Of a stretch of 64,000 nucleotides of DNA, positions 23,511 through 34,665 are shown in pieces (the stretch's first letter is position 1; every line of letters begins with the position of its first letter). The position numbers and the translations under genes were made by a program. The notes beneath the pieces are model-generated. The model did no database searches. It was not told where the DNA came from and worked only from the letters and a program-made list of their open reading frames with translations. The stretch covers positions 21,858,574 to 21,922,573 of the forward strand of contig OX579633.1 of the NCBI GenBank assembly GCA_951230915.1, in the 5' to 3' direction. This DNA comes from Antitrichia curtipendula. Lineage: Eukaryota; Streptophyta; Bryopsida; Hypnales; Leucodontaceae.

Positions 23511-26378
23511 ATGAAGAGGTTCAAGATATTTGGAGCGCATCGACGGAGCTTCGAGCTTCCCTCTCGGACGACTGCCCCGCGGGACGTTCCAACTCAAGGT
23601 GACAATCGTTCAAACGCAGATGTCCGCATTATAAGCAATATTAATGTATTTCTAGTTGACCGCACAACTAGATTTGGAGAGTAGGTATTTGCCAAAGGTT
23701 ACCCAACCCTTGCCAAATTCAGGAAATCTGCAAATATAATCAAGCCGTTTGTGAAGAGAATCAGAATCCTAAATCTATATGCGCCACCAAACACGGATTT
23801 CTAAATTTATCGACTACATCGTCTTTGACCATCATCCCAGAGTCTAACTCACAAAGTCCTGAATCTGATTGAGAATATGCGGAGGATCATGTCGTTGTAG
23901 TGAATCGTGTCCCCTCATGCTAGACTTGCTCAATTTCTTAAAGATATTGTTCTCTATTAGGACATGCATTTGATACCCAAGTTTGCAGGCTGAAGAAGTT
24001 CTCGCAAGTGGTGGGCATCGTTGTCAATAGCGTCCCCTCATGCTAGACTTGCACAGTTTTCTTAAAGATATTGTTTTGTGTCAGGCCATGCATTAGATAC
24101 CAAGGTTCGGAAGCTGAAGAAACTCTCCCAAGTGGTGGGCATCGAGTCACCGCCACCAGCAAGCAGCTCTCGTCGCGATGGTCACCACAGCAGCGCCACA
24201 GAACCATCGGAGACCAATGCAAGATTGTGGAAGACCCCATTACGAGTGAAAGCCCCCAGTCGCGGAAGCTCCTTCTCATCGGACGTCCAGTGCGGCTCGT
24301 CGTCGTCGTCGCGTCTCTCGGACGCCAGCAGCCTCTCGACGACGTCGGGGAATAGGAATATGTTGGACCAGGACGGCAAGCTCAGGCACACAGTGGTGGT
24401 GGCGTTCGACGCGAACGCGCGCGACGCCGTGGTGTCCGCGGTGGCGTGGGCGTTGGAGCACGTGTTGAGAGGCGGGGACTTGCTGGTGTTGCTCGGGGTG
24501 ATGGACTACTTGCGTGGGCCGCTCGGGTACAAGTGCCAGGTGAACGACCAGACTTGGCTGGGTGCAAACGCTAAGCATTTGCAGAAGGAGCTCGCGTTGA
24601 AGAAGCTCGCGTGGTCGGCGACGCCCGGGTTGCAGACGCTGTGTGCGGAGAAAGGCGTGAAGCTCGCGGTGAATGTCAAGTCCGCGGCGCGTCCCGAAGT
24701 CGTGATCGTGCAGGTGCGCGACTCGTCATTTTTCATTTTTTTTTTCTTCCAATTTTGTATCTTTGAGTACATATTTTTTTACAGTAGTCAAGTTCATGGA
24801 ATCAGTCATGTAGGAACTTTGCATTTTGAAGATTGAAGCATTTCGGTGGATGAATGAATAGTTTTTGGAAAAGTATTGCTATTCATACATGTTCATTGTC
24901 TAAAATATGGACTTGTGGGTGCTTAGTGATTAAGGTATGGTATTAAGGGTGGTGTGAGTTAAGCATGAAGGTGTATTTAAATTCATGTCTAGAGATTCTT
25001 GTTAACACCATTCTTAAGACCACTTGGAATATATTCCTTAAGTTTTTGGCTTTCAAAAGAAGGAGAGGAAGCTTTGCATGCATTGGTAGAATTACCCTGA
25101 GGAAGTTAGAGTGGCTACCTTACTCAAAAAGCAAGAGTCAATGCTACAAATACTAAGCTTCTCAAAGTTTAGTTCCTTGTTTAGATTATCTCTTTCTCAT
25201 GAACTACAAGATTGGTAAGCCATAGAAACAATGCAAGGAACAAGCACTAATGACTCAAATTGATTATTAAATTTACTTGTCTCTTCCATCAAATCTTGAA
25301 GATCTATGACTCTCTCAAAGTCTATAGGAAAGATGAGGTTCCACTTTTCCAAACACAATGTTCTATGTAGCAATGAAAGCAACATGAGAAGTTTGAATAG
25401 AGACACAATGTCAAATAGTTTGCTAAAGGATGGAATTCATCATCTAAGTCCATGAGGTTTAGATAGTTGAGCCATTACCAATGGACGCTTCATTCGTGGT
25501 GGTCTTTTTTGGTCTTTCAAACCAAAACTTAACCTTCTTCTTCAAATAGTTTGCATCAATCTTCAACGTTCATAATGTTGATCGAAAAGCTCGCAAAGCT
25601 TTCAGTTCTACAGTAAGAGTGTTATAATTGCCTTTCAACTAAAACATGACATTGTGACTTCTATTTTCACAATGGACATTAGTGGCGGTAGAAAGAGTTC
25701 TAAAAGATGAATTCAATTCAATTCAATTCTTGTATTCGATGTTTTTGATCTTCCAAGTCGTCTCAGCGAAGTCATTCATGGTCATCTTAGACAAAGACTG
25801 GTAAAGCCATGAAAGGGGTATTCATCTTGAACACCGGGGTGCAGGACGCAGTCACATTCGGCGCAGTGCAAGTGGTTTTAGACCGGAGCTTGAAGACCCA
25901 CACTCCTCGCAAGCAGAAATTCTACTTGGAGCACTTGAGTTGCAACGTGACGCGCATGCGTCGCAGCGGCGGGGTGGAAACCTTGCGGTCCAATTCCCCC
26001 ATTCCAGTCCCTGCATCCGCGACCGCGACCGCGACCAACGCCATCAGCGACGACGAGGAGCTTTTCACCATCGACCACTGCGTCGCGACCACTCCTCCCC
26101 ACCCGCACCGTGGTCTCGGTGATGACGACGAGGAGGGATACGAAAGCGACGACTTGTTCAGCATTTGCGAAGTCGAAGGAGCATGGCGAACAAGCTCGTC
26201 CGCAGCGCAGCTTATTCTGCAACGCGAGCGAACGGAGTCCTCCGCTCGAAACTCCTCGGTGAGTGCTTTTGATTATGACCCCGCCATGGCGCGCTTCGCG
26301 CCGCCCCGGAGCAGCGTCGATGCCGGCCCGAGTCTCGACAAACGCCTGCTCTCACTGCGACTGCAGTTACGGGACTGA
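23511..26378 (+). CDS. USP/adenine-nucleotide alpha-hydrolase-like domain protein, kinase part absent
   Basis: Model: exons 23511-23598, 24085-24713 and 25845-26378, giving 416 residues. Phases agree (1, then 0) and donors and acceptors are canonical. The ATG is the first after an in-frame TGA at 23481. Residues 1-125 are a basic, Ser-rich leader. Residues about 128-280 form a USP-like fold: HTVVVAFDANARDAVVSAVA, then WALEHVLRGGDLLVLLGV, and in exon 3 AVQVVLDRSLK and LSCNVTRMRRSGG. These match the N-terminal domain of plant receptor-like cytoplasmic kinases that carry an alpha-hydrolase-like domain. After residue 285 follows an acidic linker (SDDEELFTIDH, DDDEEGYESDD) and a stop. No kinase domain lies downstream in the window. 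The TGA ending the frame corresponds to a sense codon in the tandem copy that follows, and a strong donor (GTGAGT) occurs just before at about 26259, so the true 3' end could differ. It is either a stand-alone USP gene or a truncated kinase gene. Confidence 0.7.
23909..24150 (+). repeat. Tandem duplication of an intron end and exon start
   Basis: A unit of about 123 bp starting GTCCCCTCATGCTAGACTTG is present twice (23909-24031, 24032-24150). It spans the 3' part of intron 1, the acceptor and the first residues of exon 2 (CTGAAGAA..CAAGTGGTGGGCATCG). The upstream copy keeps an AG acceptor and a similar frame but then runs into a TAG, so using it would truncate the protein. Confidence 0.8.
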
Positions 26379-26822
26379 AACCTGGAGATGAAGGTGATTA
26401 GGGTTGGGTCACTCAAACCCTAAATCGCAAGTTCTGCTCCGCAATTTGCAGGTTTGCTACCACACGGGGCACAACGCGATTCTACTTTTCTCAGTGTACA
26501 AAGGGCTGGCTTCCATGAGAATCCTCCTCTCGAAACTCCACGGTCACCACTTTTGACCATGATCCCGCCATGGCGCGCTTCGTGCGCCCCGGAGCAGCGT
26601 CGATTCCGGACCTCGACTTGATAAACGCCTGCTCTCGCTGCGACTGCAGTTTCGGGACGGAAACGTGGAGATGAAGGTGATCTGCTCCCCCCAAACCCCA
26701 AACCCTAAAAATCTAATCCCGCAAACCCTAGTTCCTGCTCCGGAATTCACAGGTTTGTTACCTCATTGGGCACAACGCGATTCTTGTTTTCTCAATGTAC
26801 AAAGGGCTGGTTTCCATGTGAG
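26246..26822 (+). repeat. 284-bp tandem duplication of the USP gene end
   Basis: Copy 1 (26246-26529) and copy 2 (26530-26822) share the TCGAAACTCC start, the ATGGCGCGCTTCG block, a GAGATGAAGGTGAT donor-like site, an AAACCCTAA-containing intron-like stretch and a GTTTGCTACC to GGGCTGG exon-like stretch. Both copies could encode KRLLSLRLQ; copy 1 then has TGA where copy 2 reads GGA. Copy 2 carries telo-box-like AAACCCTAA repeats at about 26700-26735. Confidence 0.75.
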
Positions 26823-26845
26823 TATAGGTGGGGACCCAAATGTGA

Positions 26846-27241
26846 ATTCCGCAAATAGCTCAAGGTGGTGAAAAGACTGCTAAATGTGCTAAACATTCAA
26901 ACTTGGCACTGGTATTCACATTTTCTTGTAGCCATGCATATAAACAATCACTTACACTACGAGAGACCCATTTTTCAGGGAAGCTTCTGTTGATGCTATG
27001 CCCCTCCCCTTCAATCCAGAGTCACAAATTGGTAGAAGCTTTGATAAAGTTAGCTCGGGCTGGCTGGTGGGCAGATTGGCACAAGGAGAGTAATCCAAGA
27101 GATGTTTCTATGGAAACCTCGAATCAGATTCTGTCAGTGTCTTCTAGTTGTCTACTTTTCTGCCTTTTCACTACAGTATGCCGGGAGATAATGCAGTGCA
27201 GAGCAGGTGTACTTTTGGTTGGTATATTGTTGTACCAATGA
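26846..27241 (+). CDS. Hypothetical open frame, unrecognised
   Basis: A 131-codon frame is open from just after a TGA at 26843. A protein-like section in the middle reads LVEALIKLARAGWWADWHKE and continues NPRDVSMETSNQ. It follows the duplicated USP gene tail and might be a downstream exon of that locus, but no consistent splice phase was found. There is no known domain. A second frame over 26980-27090 (containing LPFNPESQIGRSFDKVSSGW) competes with it. Confidence 0.25.
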   Translation: MPQIAQGGEKTAKCAKHSNLALVFTFSCSHAYKQSLTLRETHFSGKLLLMLCPSPSIQSHKLVEALIKLARAGWWADWHKESNPRDVSMETSNQILSVSSSCLLFCLFTTVCREIMQCRAGVLLVGILLYQ

Positions 27242-29024
27242 CATAGCAGTGAATTTTGTGTATTTTATATCGGTAAGCTCTTAGTTTGAAGGACCCACCC
27301 CACTCATTATGGAAGTTGGCCCTTGTAGATTTGAAAAAGGCCTTCTTCTGCGGGACACCCCTGTTGTACATCATTGAGGATGCTTTTCATTTTTATATTT
27401 TCTAAGACCAAGGTTTTTAGATTTGCCCTGGACGACTTTTGTCATATTGCAATGCTGATGGCATGATTTGATCAAATCCTTGGTTACGAATTGCTTGTTA
27501 TTTCATTACTGGTTTAGATTTTACCCTTGAAATGAGGATCCAAGAGTAGCACTCGGTACCTAGGTTCATGTGGTGTGAGTAGAACTGTACCCAGTGAATA
27601 GATACTTCCTTCATGCTGGTCTTTGGGCTTGAGTTTTCTTCTTGTTACGATTTGGTCAATTGCTGGTTTTGCACCGCTTTCCGTGCGATGGGAGTAATTG
27701 GGAGTTGTAGGTCTACGTTTGGGCTTGTTGAATCTAGCGTGTTTCCTTTTTCTCGAGTCCAAGGCTGCTTCTTTTCCTTGTTTCGGTGACCATATTCATA
27801 GGAAGCGTACTCTCATCTGGCGCCGCACCATGTGTTGAGGAGGGATGCAATTGGATTATTGCAACATTCATTCTTCTTGACAATGTTTGTCGTGCTCAAG
27901 CTCAGTACTGAATCTGTGTTGAAAGCTAAGACCCTCCTTCACATTGTGCAGAGATGATATTTTTGACAAGTTCTATTAAAACTTACATGGAGCTTATTTA
28001 ACATCCAGTTCCACTTAGCGCGTTCATCGAAATCTCTGTACGAATTTGCTTTACCAGAGTCTAAAATTGAGTCTAAGATGTTTCTCGACGATTCTCGCTA
28101 GAGAAGTCTTACTTTTGGCGAAATCAATTTCAACGCCGAAAATCTTTTCTTTACTAGTGCACAAAATGTTTTTAGAAATCCATTTCGAGCGTTGGACGGG
28201 GTGATTACCTAGCATTCACAAACTTTCCGAAAAGAGAATGCTGGGAAAAAAATCCGTTTGCAAGCGAATAATCCATTGACAACACATTGATGAGATTGCA
28301 CAGTTGCCATGGTGATGTTTCCACTTCTAGGGTGCACAAGAAGACTGGGGTCTAACTTCGCTTCCTACATCTGTTTGGAAAATAGGTTTGTAATATTTAA
28401 GGTTTCATTGTTATAAATAACCATCACATTTACTAATATTATTTATTTATATATTATGTGATGTTATTAGTCACATTCTATAGATTATCATGTAAACATA
28501 TGTTATCATTTTTATCAACAATAATTTTAATTTTTTATATGTTTATTGGTCTTTAATTTATGTAACGCAATGATATGTATAGTCCCTTGCCCGTTACTGC
28601 CCGCCAAGGCAATAAGGACATCCTTATATTCATTGACAATATTTCCCACAAACCTAGATTTACTTATTATCTAACAAGTCTCAAATATTAGATATATGTA
28701 TGTTCAAACAATTTAAATCATTGGTTGAAAATACTACACATTATATTGCATACATTAGGAGTGAAGGGGATATATGTCACATTTGTTTATAGCATTTGCA
28801 ACATTCATATTATCCTTAGAGAACTAATTATTAGATACTCACCTCATCATAGTAGCATAGCCGAATGGAAAAATAAAGACTTTGCTTCAAGTAATCTAGA
28901 GTGTAGTCATGGCTGAACTAAAATCCTAAAACATCTTTAGGAGGAGGGGAGCAAAAGTAATAAATCACATTTAGAATTGTTTCTTTACAAGAGTTTTAAT
29001 TAAAATTCCAAATAGCCAAAGAAG
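27242..29024. other. No recognised gene
   Basis: 27.2-28.4 kb has balanced composition and could be 3' flank or untranslated sequence. A minus-strand frame of 82 codons at 27514-27762, rich in Lys and Arg, is the only notable open frame and has no domain. After 28.4 kb the sequence is AT-rich. Confidence 0.4.
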
Positions 29025-29250
29025 CTAACATTGCCAACCTTAGCTATCTTTGAATTCTAGGGTTTGTTGCCTATTGTCACATTTCCAACTCAAAAAGGTA
29101 GAAGTTTGACCCAAAATTTATTCTATGTACTCTTGTAGGATATGATGAGCATAACAAAGCATACCAATGTTGCAACCTTGTCACAGGAAAAAACCTAATT
29201 AGGAGAGATGCGAGGTTTCAATTGATGAAAGTAGTTTTGTTCCATTGAAC
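29025..29250 (+). mobile_element. Ty1/copia polyprotein fragment (integrase C-terminal region), broken
   Basis: The plus-strand reading contains GFVAYCHISNSKR, an in-frame stop, then KFDPKFILCTLVGYDEHNKA, YQCCNLVTGKNL and IRRDARF. This is the conserved stretch between integrase and reverse transcriptase in Ty1/copia elements (the pattern G.VAY, K.DPK, GY, KAY, RDV.F). At least two stops and the lack of any other pol domain nearby show a dead fragment. LTRs were not found. Confidence 0.85.
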
Positions 29251-31019
29251 TCTTGAACTCACAAAACCTCTAATAAACCAACTCTATATTACACTATCAT
29301 TGTTTTTGTGTTATTTTATGGTCCAATACTTTCTCAACTTTGTTGTTGATTTTCTTTTTATGACTTCTTTGTTGTATCAACTTTTCAATGCCCAAATCTC
29401 TTATAGACTTATTTTGTTGGTTAAGTTTTCAACATTTGACAATGACAAAATATTTTCCATCTTGGTATTGAAATGTAGGAACCATTTGACACTCTTGAAT
29501 GATGTTATATATCAATAACCTTTAATTAACAATGTTCAATATATATCTCATTTTATTTCGGACATTCAGAACAAGGCACCTTCAAAGTGTGAGTCTTCAG
29601 AAATTTATTGAAGTCAAAGATGAAAATAACAGCTCACTTTTTTTTCTCTTTTGAAATTAATGAAACGGAATTTCATTGCAAAAGGCACAATACAATGCCA
29701 CCATTCACAAATGGCTGATGCCTCACTTTGTGCAAAAGTTATTGGTTTGAATTACCAACATCACACACATAAATTATCAACATCATGTAAGGTGAAACAC
29801 CCAAAATTGTCAAAATAAGCAACTCAACACTACAAGAGGCACCTTTTCAAGATATTTTTTTTTATGGTATTAGCAATTGAAAATCATGATTTTCAAAAAA
29901 GGAAAATAATTTTGGATAAAATATGTAATTAATAAGAATTCTCAAAGTGAAAAATGCCTAAGCCTTTAAAACCATCACATAGGAGTTGGTAGCAAAACTA
30001 AAATTTAAAGAATAAATAGTGAACCAATCACAATTATGTATGGAATAGTTTAATGGCACTTTCAACAAAAGTCTATTTGTTAGAAATGGATACATGAATG
30101 GTATAACAACCTCGAGATTCAATTTTGAAAATCTTTGGAATTTTAGGCAACATCATTGACATTTGCCAATGGTATCTATAGTAGAACCACCATTCCCAAC
30201 CAAGGAACCATACTAAACTTGTAGGTTGCATCTATTTCCAATCAAGGTTGGAACAGATTTCCAACCAAAGCTTGGAATGTTTTTTTTCTCCTTTTCAAGG
30301 TTGGAACTAATAAGATCATGACACATGTCCCCAAGTAGTGAGCAAAAAAGTAGGAAGTAATAAGCGGGAAAGTAATTCTTGAATGATCAGAATTGGAAGA
30401 GTCTATACATTGGATATAGGTTTAGGCCAACTTTTGGCTTCCAAAATTCATAGTAACAAATGTGCCCAGTGTTGTTGCCATAGTCAAAAGAGAAAAACAA
30501 AAATTTATAATATAAGATCCAAAAATAACTCAAAAATCCATAACATTCACACCATAGGTCAAAATGCCACAAAACAAAGTCCATGCACCCTTCCTTGTCA
30601 TGGGCTTTCCGATAGTATTAAGAATGCAACCATGGGACGTAAGGTCGAACAAATCACAACGAAAAAAATAACAAAATAAAACAAACAAACAAACAATTTA
30701 ACTTAAGGTATGAATTTCAATTTAAGGCATAAAATTATCAAAAATTTGCAAACCCCATAATTTTCATCTTCATTCATGGCATAAAATTTATATTGCCTTA
30801 TAAGGTAACTACACCTAAAATTGACCACTCTTCAAATTTGACCCCTATTTTGGAAGGAAAATTGAATAGGGAGGATACCAAAAATGAAGCGCATGACAAG
30901 AACAAATGTAAGGTGAAGTTTGAATAGTGTGTAGTTTTATTTATAGTATTTTAGAAGAACCTTAGAAATGGATGATTTTGAATAAATTTTTTGTTGCTTT
31001 AACCTTAGAATGACGCGGG
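29251..31019. repeat. Dispersed repeats, no gene
   Basis: 29868-30085 is repeated at 35525-35765 (shared GCAATTGAAAATCA, TTTTCAAA and TTCAACAAAAGTCTA). 30307-30455 matches 22026-22175, and 30540-30700 matches the blocks at 15.6 and 19.9 kb. No credible coding sequence. Confidence 0.65.
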
Positions 31020-31180
31020 GGGTGATCCTAGAAATCATGCACTATGTAACTGTGAGAGTCATTGGAATTTTAAAAATCCCAAAGTACTCATTGGAAATCA
31101 AGCTACTGTAGATGTTTTCCACTTTTCCACAAAAAAATCAAGGATGAATGTTTGTAGTTCTATCCTACAGTGGAAAATTC
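31020..31180 (+). mobile_element. Partial TTAA-type MITE
   Basis: It shares CTCATTGGAAATCAAGCTAC and AAGGATGAATG with the full family members but lacks both termini. The adjacent palindromic element may have replaced its end. Confidence 0.5.
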
Positions 31181-31197
31181 CATCAAGAAAGTACCCC

Positions 31198-31400
31198 CCA
31201 TTGAAACAATATTGTTTCAATGGTATCACATTCCAATACTGAAAGTGTATTACTTGAGTACAAAAGTAGTGCTACAACAATATAGTTTCAATGAAAATGC
31301 ATTGCTCCCATTGAAACTACAATGTTGCAATACTACTTTTGTACTCAAATAATACACTTTCAATATTGGAGTATAAGACCATTGAAATAATACTGCAATA
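31198..31400. mobile_element. Palindromic hairpin element
   Basis: 31198-31223 is a perfect 26-bp palindrome (half-site CCATTGAAACAAT). Next, 31231-31293 (CAATACTGAAAGTGTATTAC onward, including GAGTACAAAAGTAGT) is the reverse complement of 31307-31369 with few mismatches and a very short centre. The RNA of this region would form a hairpin of about 60 bp. The same CAATATTG and TTGCAATACT words fill 6.6-7.2 kb, suggesting a shared origin. Confidence 0.8.
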
Positions 31401-31764
31401 GTATTAAGAGAGTAGGGGGGTAGTTCCTGATGTCCTTGTCATTCATTGGACACTAATTGTCCGCAATGTCCTTCCTGTGTCAAACTCTACAATCATGCAA
31501 CTCTAGAGTCATTCATATGCATCAAATGCATTTTGGCATCACCTACATAATACTTTTAGCATCCTCACCTTGCGTGTCTGAGAATTTGTAACTAGTTCAC
31601 AATATATCCAAAAAGTATAGAACCATTTGCATTTTGATTCATCGTCCTTCACCAATGTGTAAAAAATGTTTTTCATTTTCTAAAGCATATTGTCATGCCA
31701 CAAAGCTTATTTAGGTGATTTTAGGTGTAATTACCTTGCTACTCCCAAACATGTGTAGAATTGC

Positions 31765-31985
31765 TTAATCCTTAAACGACAGGCTCATAACCATAGAAAT
31801 CATCTGTTTTATCACTGTATGAATTATTGAATTAAAGTAATTCAAAAGCATTCATTGGAAGTCAAACTACTATAGATAATCTTTCCTTTTCCCACAAAAT
31901 TGGGAGGATGAATAGTTGCACTTCTATCCTAAACATGAGATTCCTTGTCATTCATCGGCCACAAAACGTCCACCTCGACGTTTAA
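31765..31985 (+). mobile_element. TTAA-flanked MITE, first of a tandem pair
   Basis: It starts TTAATCCTTAAACGAC and carries GGCTCATAACC, TCATTGGAAGTCAAACTA, GGGAGGATGAATAG and CATTCATCGGCC. Its right end abuts the next copy and appears to share a TTAA with it. Confidence 0.75.
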
Positions 31986-32210
31986 CCATTAAATGACGGG
32001 CTCATAACTGTGGAAATCATCTCTTTTGACATCATGTGGATTGTTAGATTAAAATAATGCAAAAGCACTCATTGGAAGTCAAGCTATTGTAGATGGTCTT
32101 TCCTTTTTCCACAAAATTTGGAGGATGAATAGTTTCACTTCTCTCCTACACAGGAGATTCTCTTGTCATTCACCGGCCGCAAATAGTCCGCCTTGACATT
32201 GAAGGGTTAA
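31982..32210 (+). mobile_element. TTAA-flanked MITE, second of a tandem pair
   Basis: It runs from TTAACCATTAAATGACGGGC to GACATTGAAGGGTTAA. It is closely similar to the first member of the pair, and the junction suggests insertion of one element into or next to the TTAA of the other. Confidence 0.8.
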
Positions 32211-33114
32211 GGGGTCAACTATAGGTGGTTCTGCCATACTACCAAATACTCTTAATTTTTGTAAGGAATGACAATTTTACAAATTTTCAAAATGTTAATT
32301 TCATAAAGGTTACAGGTTAGTCACGATTTAGATGAGACTATTTTAGACTGAAGGTAAAAATAAGGTGCATTTACTTGATAGTATCGACTTTGTAAAATCA
32401 CACTAGATTTGCATGATTGTGAATGGGGTGAAAGCAGGATTCTCGTTTGTGCTGAGATATCTAAACATTGCAAGACGAGAGTTTTTATTGGCATTCTGAA
32501 TCTGGGTTTCTGACAGGACCATCACTTTGCGGTCCACATTTGCTAGCATATCATGTACATCAGTAGCATGCCAAGCAAGCCAGATATCAAATGTAAGAAA
32601 AAAGAGAGTTTTTCATATCCATCGAAAGTGACAAAATGTAACTCACAATTTCTCGAAGAACAGACCAGTGTTTCACTTCACCTCTCCTTACATCGTAGAG
32701 ATTTAGAAAAAGGGTCACAATCTGTTCAACTAAAGTTTAGTCTGTACAAACGGCAACAAGAACTACATTTCAAGTTGAGGGTACTGCAAGTGTCAAAAGA
32801 CTATTGGCATGTCCTACAATGAGCCAAATAACAAACAACAGATCACACACTTGGATGTTCTTTGTCACCAAGAGCTTGACTGATGCATGATTTTGGTCAA
32901 ATGTCTATAGCTACCAATACTCAACTAGAAATGGATTTCTACCAGTCCATACTCTACAACCTCCTACTTTGAGATTTCCATCAGAAACTCAAATTGATCA
33001 GAATTTTGACCTCACCAAATTCTGCTCTTACAACCGAAGATGATCTCTCTACCATACTGTATCATACATCTCACAGAAGCCACTCCTACGTGAGACACAA
33101 ATGGGGCCTATCCT
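32211..33114. other. 3' flank of LEA-like gene; no other gene seen
   Basis: Composition is moderately AT-rich. An open frame of 89 codons (32553-32822, +) lacks any recognisable feature. Polyadenylation signals for the minus-strand gene probably lie in the right part but cannot be fixed by eye. Confidence 0.4.
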
Positions 33115-34317
33115 TTACAAGTGGCCGGTCAATTTCAGCTTGGCTTTCTCAGCCAAGCTCAAGCCCGACGAATTGGAGACACCAGTGCCGTGAGTGCCAT
33201 GAGTGACACCAGTGCCGTGAGTGCCATGGGTGACACCAGTGCCGTGAGTGCCGTGAGTGCCACCGCCAAGGTGAGTGGCATAGGGGTCACTGGCATAGGG
33301 TTCACCGGCAGCGTAAGTGCCACCATGGCCAGTTCCATAGCCGTGCCCAACTAAGGAGTCGTCAATGACGCCTCCGGTGCCAGTTCCATAGCCAGCACCG
33401 GAGTGGCCATATCCATCGCCTGCATAGCCAGTTCCATGAGTTCCATGAGTTCCCGTAGTTGCAGGTGTTCCGTGAGCGCCATGACCCAAGACGGCTGCCT
33501 CTACCTTACCAAGCATACCTCCTTGGTGGGTAGCAGTCGTTGGATACCCAGTTCCCGTGGATGGAGGATAGCCAGTTCCAGTAGATGAAGCATAGCCAGT
33601 TCCCGTAGTTCCATGTGTTCCGTGAGTGCCATAGCCAGTTCCCGTAGTTCCGTGAGCGCCATAGCCAGTTCCCGTAGTTGCGTTCGTTCCGTGAGTGCCA
33701 TGGCCCAGGACGGCTTGCTCTACCTTGCCAACGATTCCTCCTTGGTGGGGGGCAGTGGCGGGGTAACCGGTGCCAGTAGTGCCAGTATTGCCATAGCCTG
33801 CACCGTGAGTACCATGAGTACCGTGGCCGCCAGCACCGACGCCATACTTGTGATGATCTGCGCCAATAATTTGCGAGAAATTAGAACATGAAACCGACGC
33901 ATAATCACCGACCTTTTGCGACTCTTAATCAAAAATCTGAAAGTGAAAGTGTTTTGTGTCATCGGGGTATCACAATCACGTTTGCTGTGCAAGAGATTCA
34001 AGATGTGCAAAAAACAACAACAAAACTACACCGAGTCCGAACTGCGAAGGGTATCACTGACGCAGTTGAACTGAGCTATCGATGCATAGGTAATCCTTGC
34101 AACTATTAAACAAAACTCTTGCAGAAATTTGAGGTTTCACAGCCATTTCACTATACAAGAAATGCAAGATGCGCAAAGAAACACGAAACTTTATCGAATT
34201 CTACATGCGAAGAGCATCACGGAGATTATGTAGCATACCTGTGGCAGCCTGGCCTGTGGTACCCTGTCCGACTCCCAACACGTTCTTCACCTTATCAGTC
34301 ATACTTGGGTGCTGCAT
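33115..34317 (-). CDS. LEA/dehydrin-like Gly-Thr-His-Tyr-rich hydrophilic protein
   Basis: Two exons on the minus strand: 34317-34239 and 33857-33115, joined in phase 1 with GTATGC donor and GCGCAG acceptor, encode 273 residues. The N-terminus is MQHPSMTDKVKNVLGVGQGT. Most of the rest is low-complexity repeats of GTHGTHGTG and TTGTGYG type. A duplicated amphipathic block, HQGGIVGKVEQAVLGHG and HQGGMLGKVEAAVLGHG, lies about 75 residues apart, and the C-terminus is SLAEKAKLKLTGHL. Very high Gly, Thr and His, no Cys or Trp and few hydrophobics fit the hydrophilin/LEA class that protects membranes and proteins during drying. The Lys-containing amphipathic blocks are reminiscent of dehydrin K-segments but do not match the consensus. 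Exact LEA group is unresolved. Triplet repeats create long open frames on the other strand, which are shadows. Confidence 0.85.
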
Positions 34318-34469
34318 CTTGCCTTAACGGATCTCAACACAAAATCACGAAAAATAGCTTGCTGCTTAAGAATCGCTCAAACGCAAGAACAATCGTCAGA
34401 TGACTAAAACTCAGTACAAATCTAATTGAAAGCGTGATCGCTAAACAGATGTTAAGAAACAAAGGAGGA

Positions 34470-34665
34470 GGGCATGTAATATATTGAGCCTGACGTCTCG
34501 ATCTTCCCGCCAGCTGACTTTTGCAAGCTCCATTGAATCGATGACACCGTTGCAGCTCTATATCTGAGTGTCAGTACAATGGCGCTGCTAGCCTGCCACC
34601 GCATCGCGAGACAAAAAATCGTGACGAGGCAGCTTGGCTTCCGGAGGCGCTTCAGCCTACGTGTC
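34470..34665 (-). promoter_or_regulatory. LEA-like gene promoter with TATA and ABRE
   Basis: On the minus strand a CAATATATTACA TATA-like box lies about 155 bp upstream of the ATG, preceded by GACGTCA. About 185 bp further upstream the plus strand reads ACGTGTC (34659-34665), a match to the ABRE consensus ACGTGKC. ABA-responsive, desiccation-induced expression is inferred from this and from the protein type. Confidence 0.5.

Noticed and set aside
24276..24578. Minus-strand Arg/His-rich open frame
   Set aside because: Shadow of the GC-rich second exon of the USP gene.
26691..26735. AAACCCTAA-like repeats considered as interstitial telomere
   Set aside because: Only a few imperfect units inside a duplicated intron-like stretch; telo-box-like motifs are common near plant genes.
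33121..33891. Plus-strand Ser/Val/Ala-rich open frames
   Set aside because: They are mirror frames of the triplet repeats in the minus-strand LEA-like gene.
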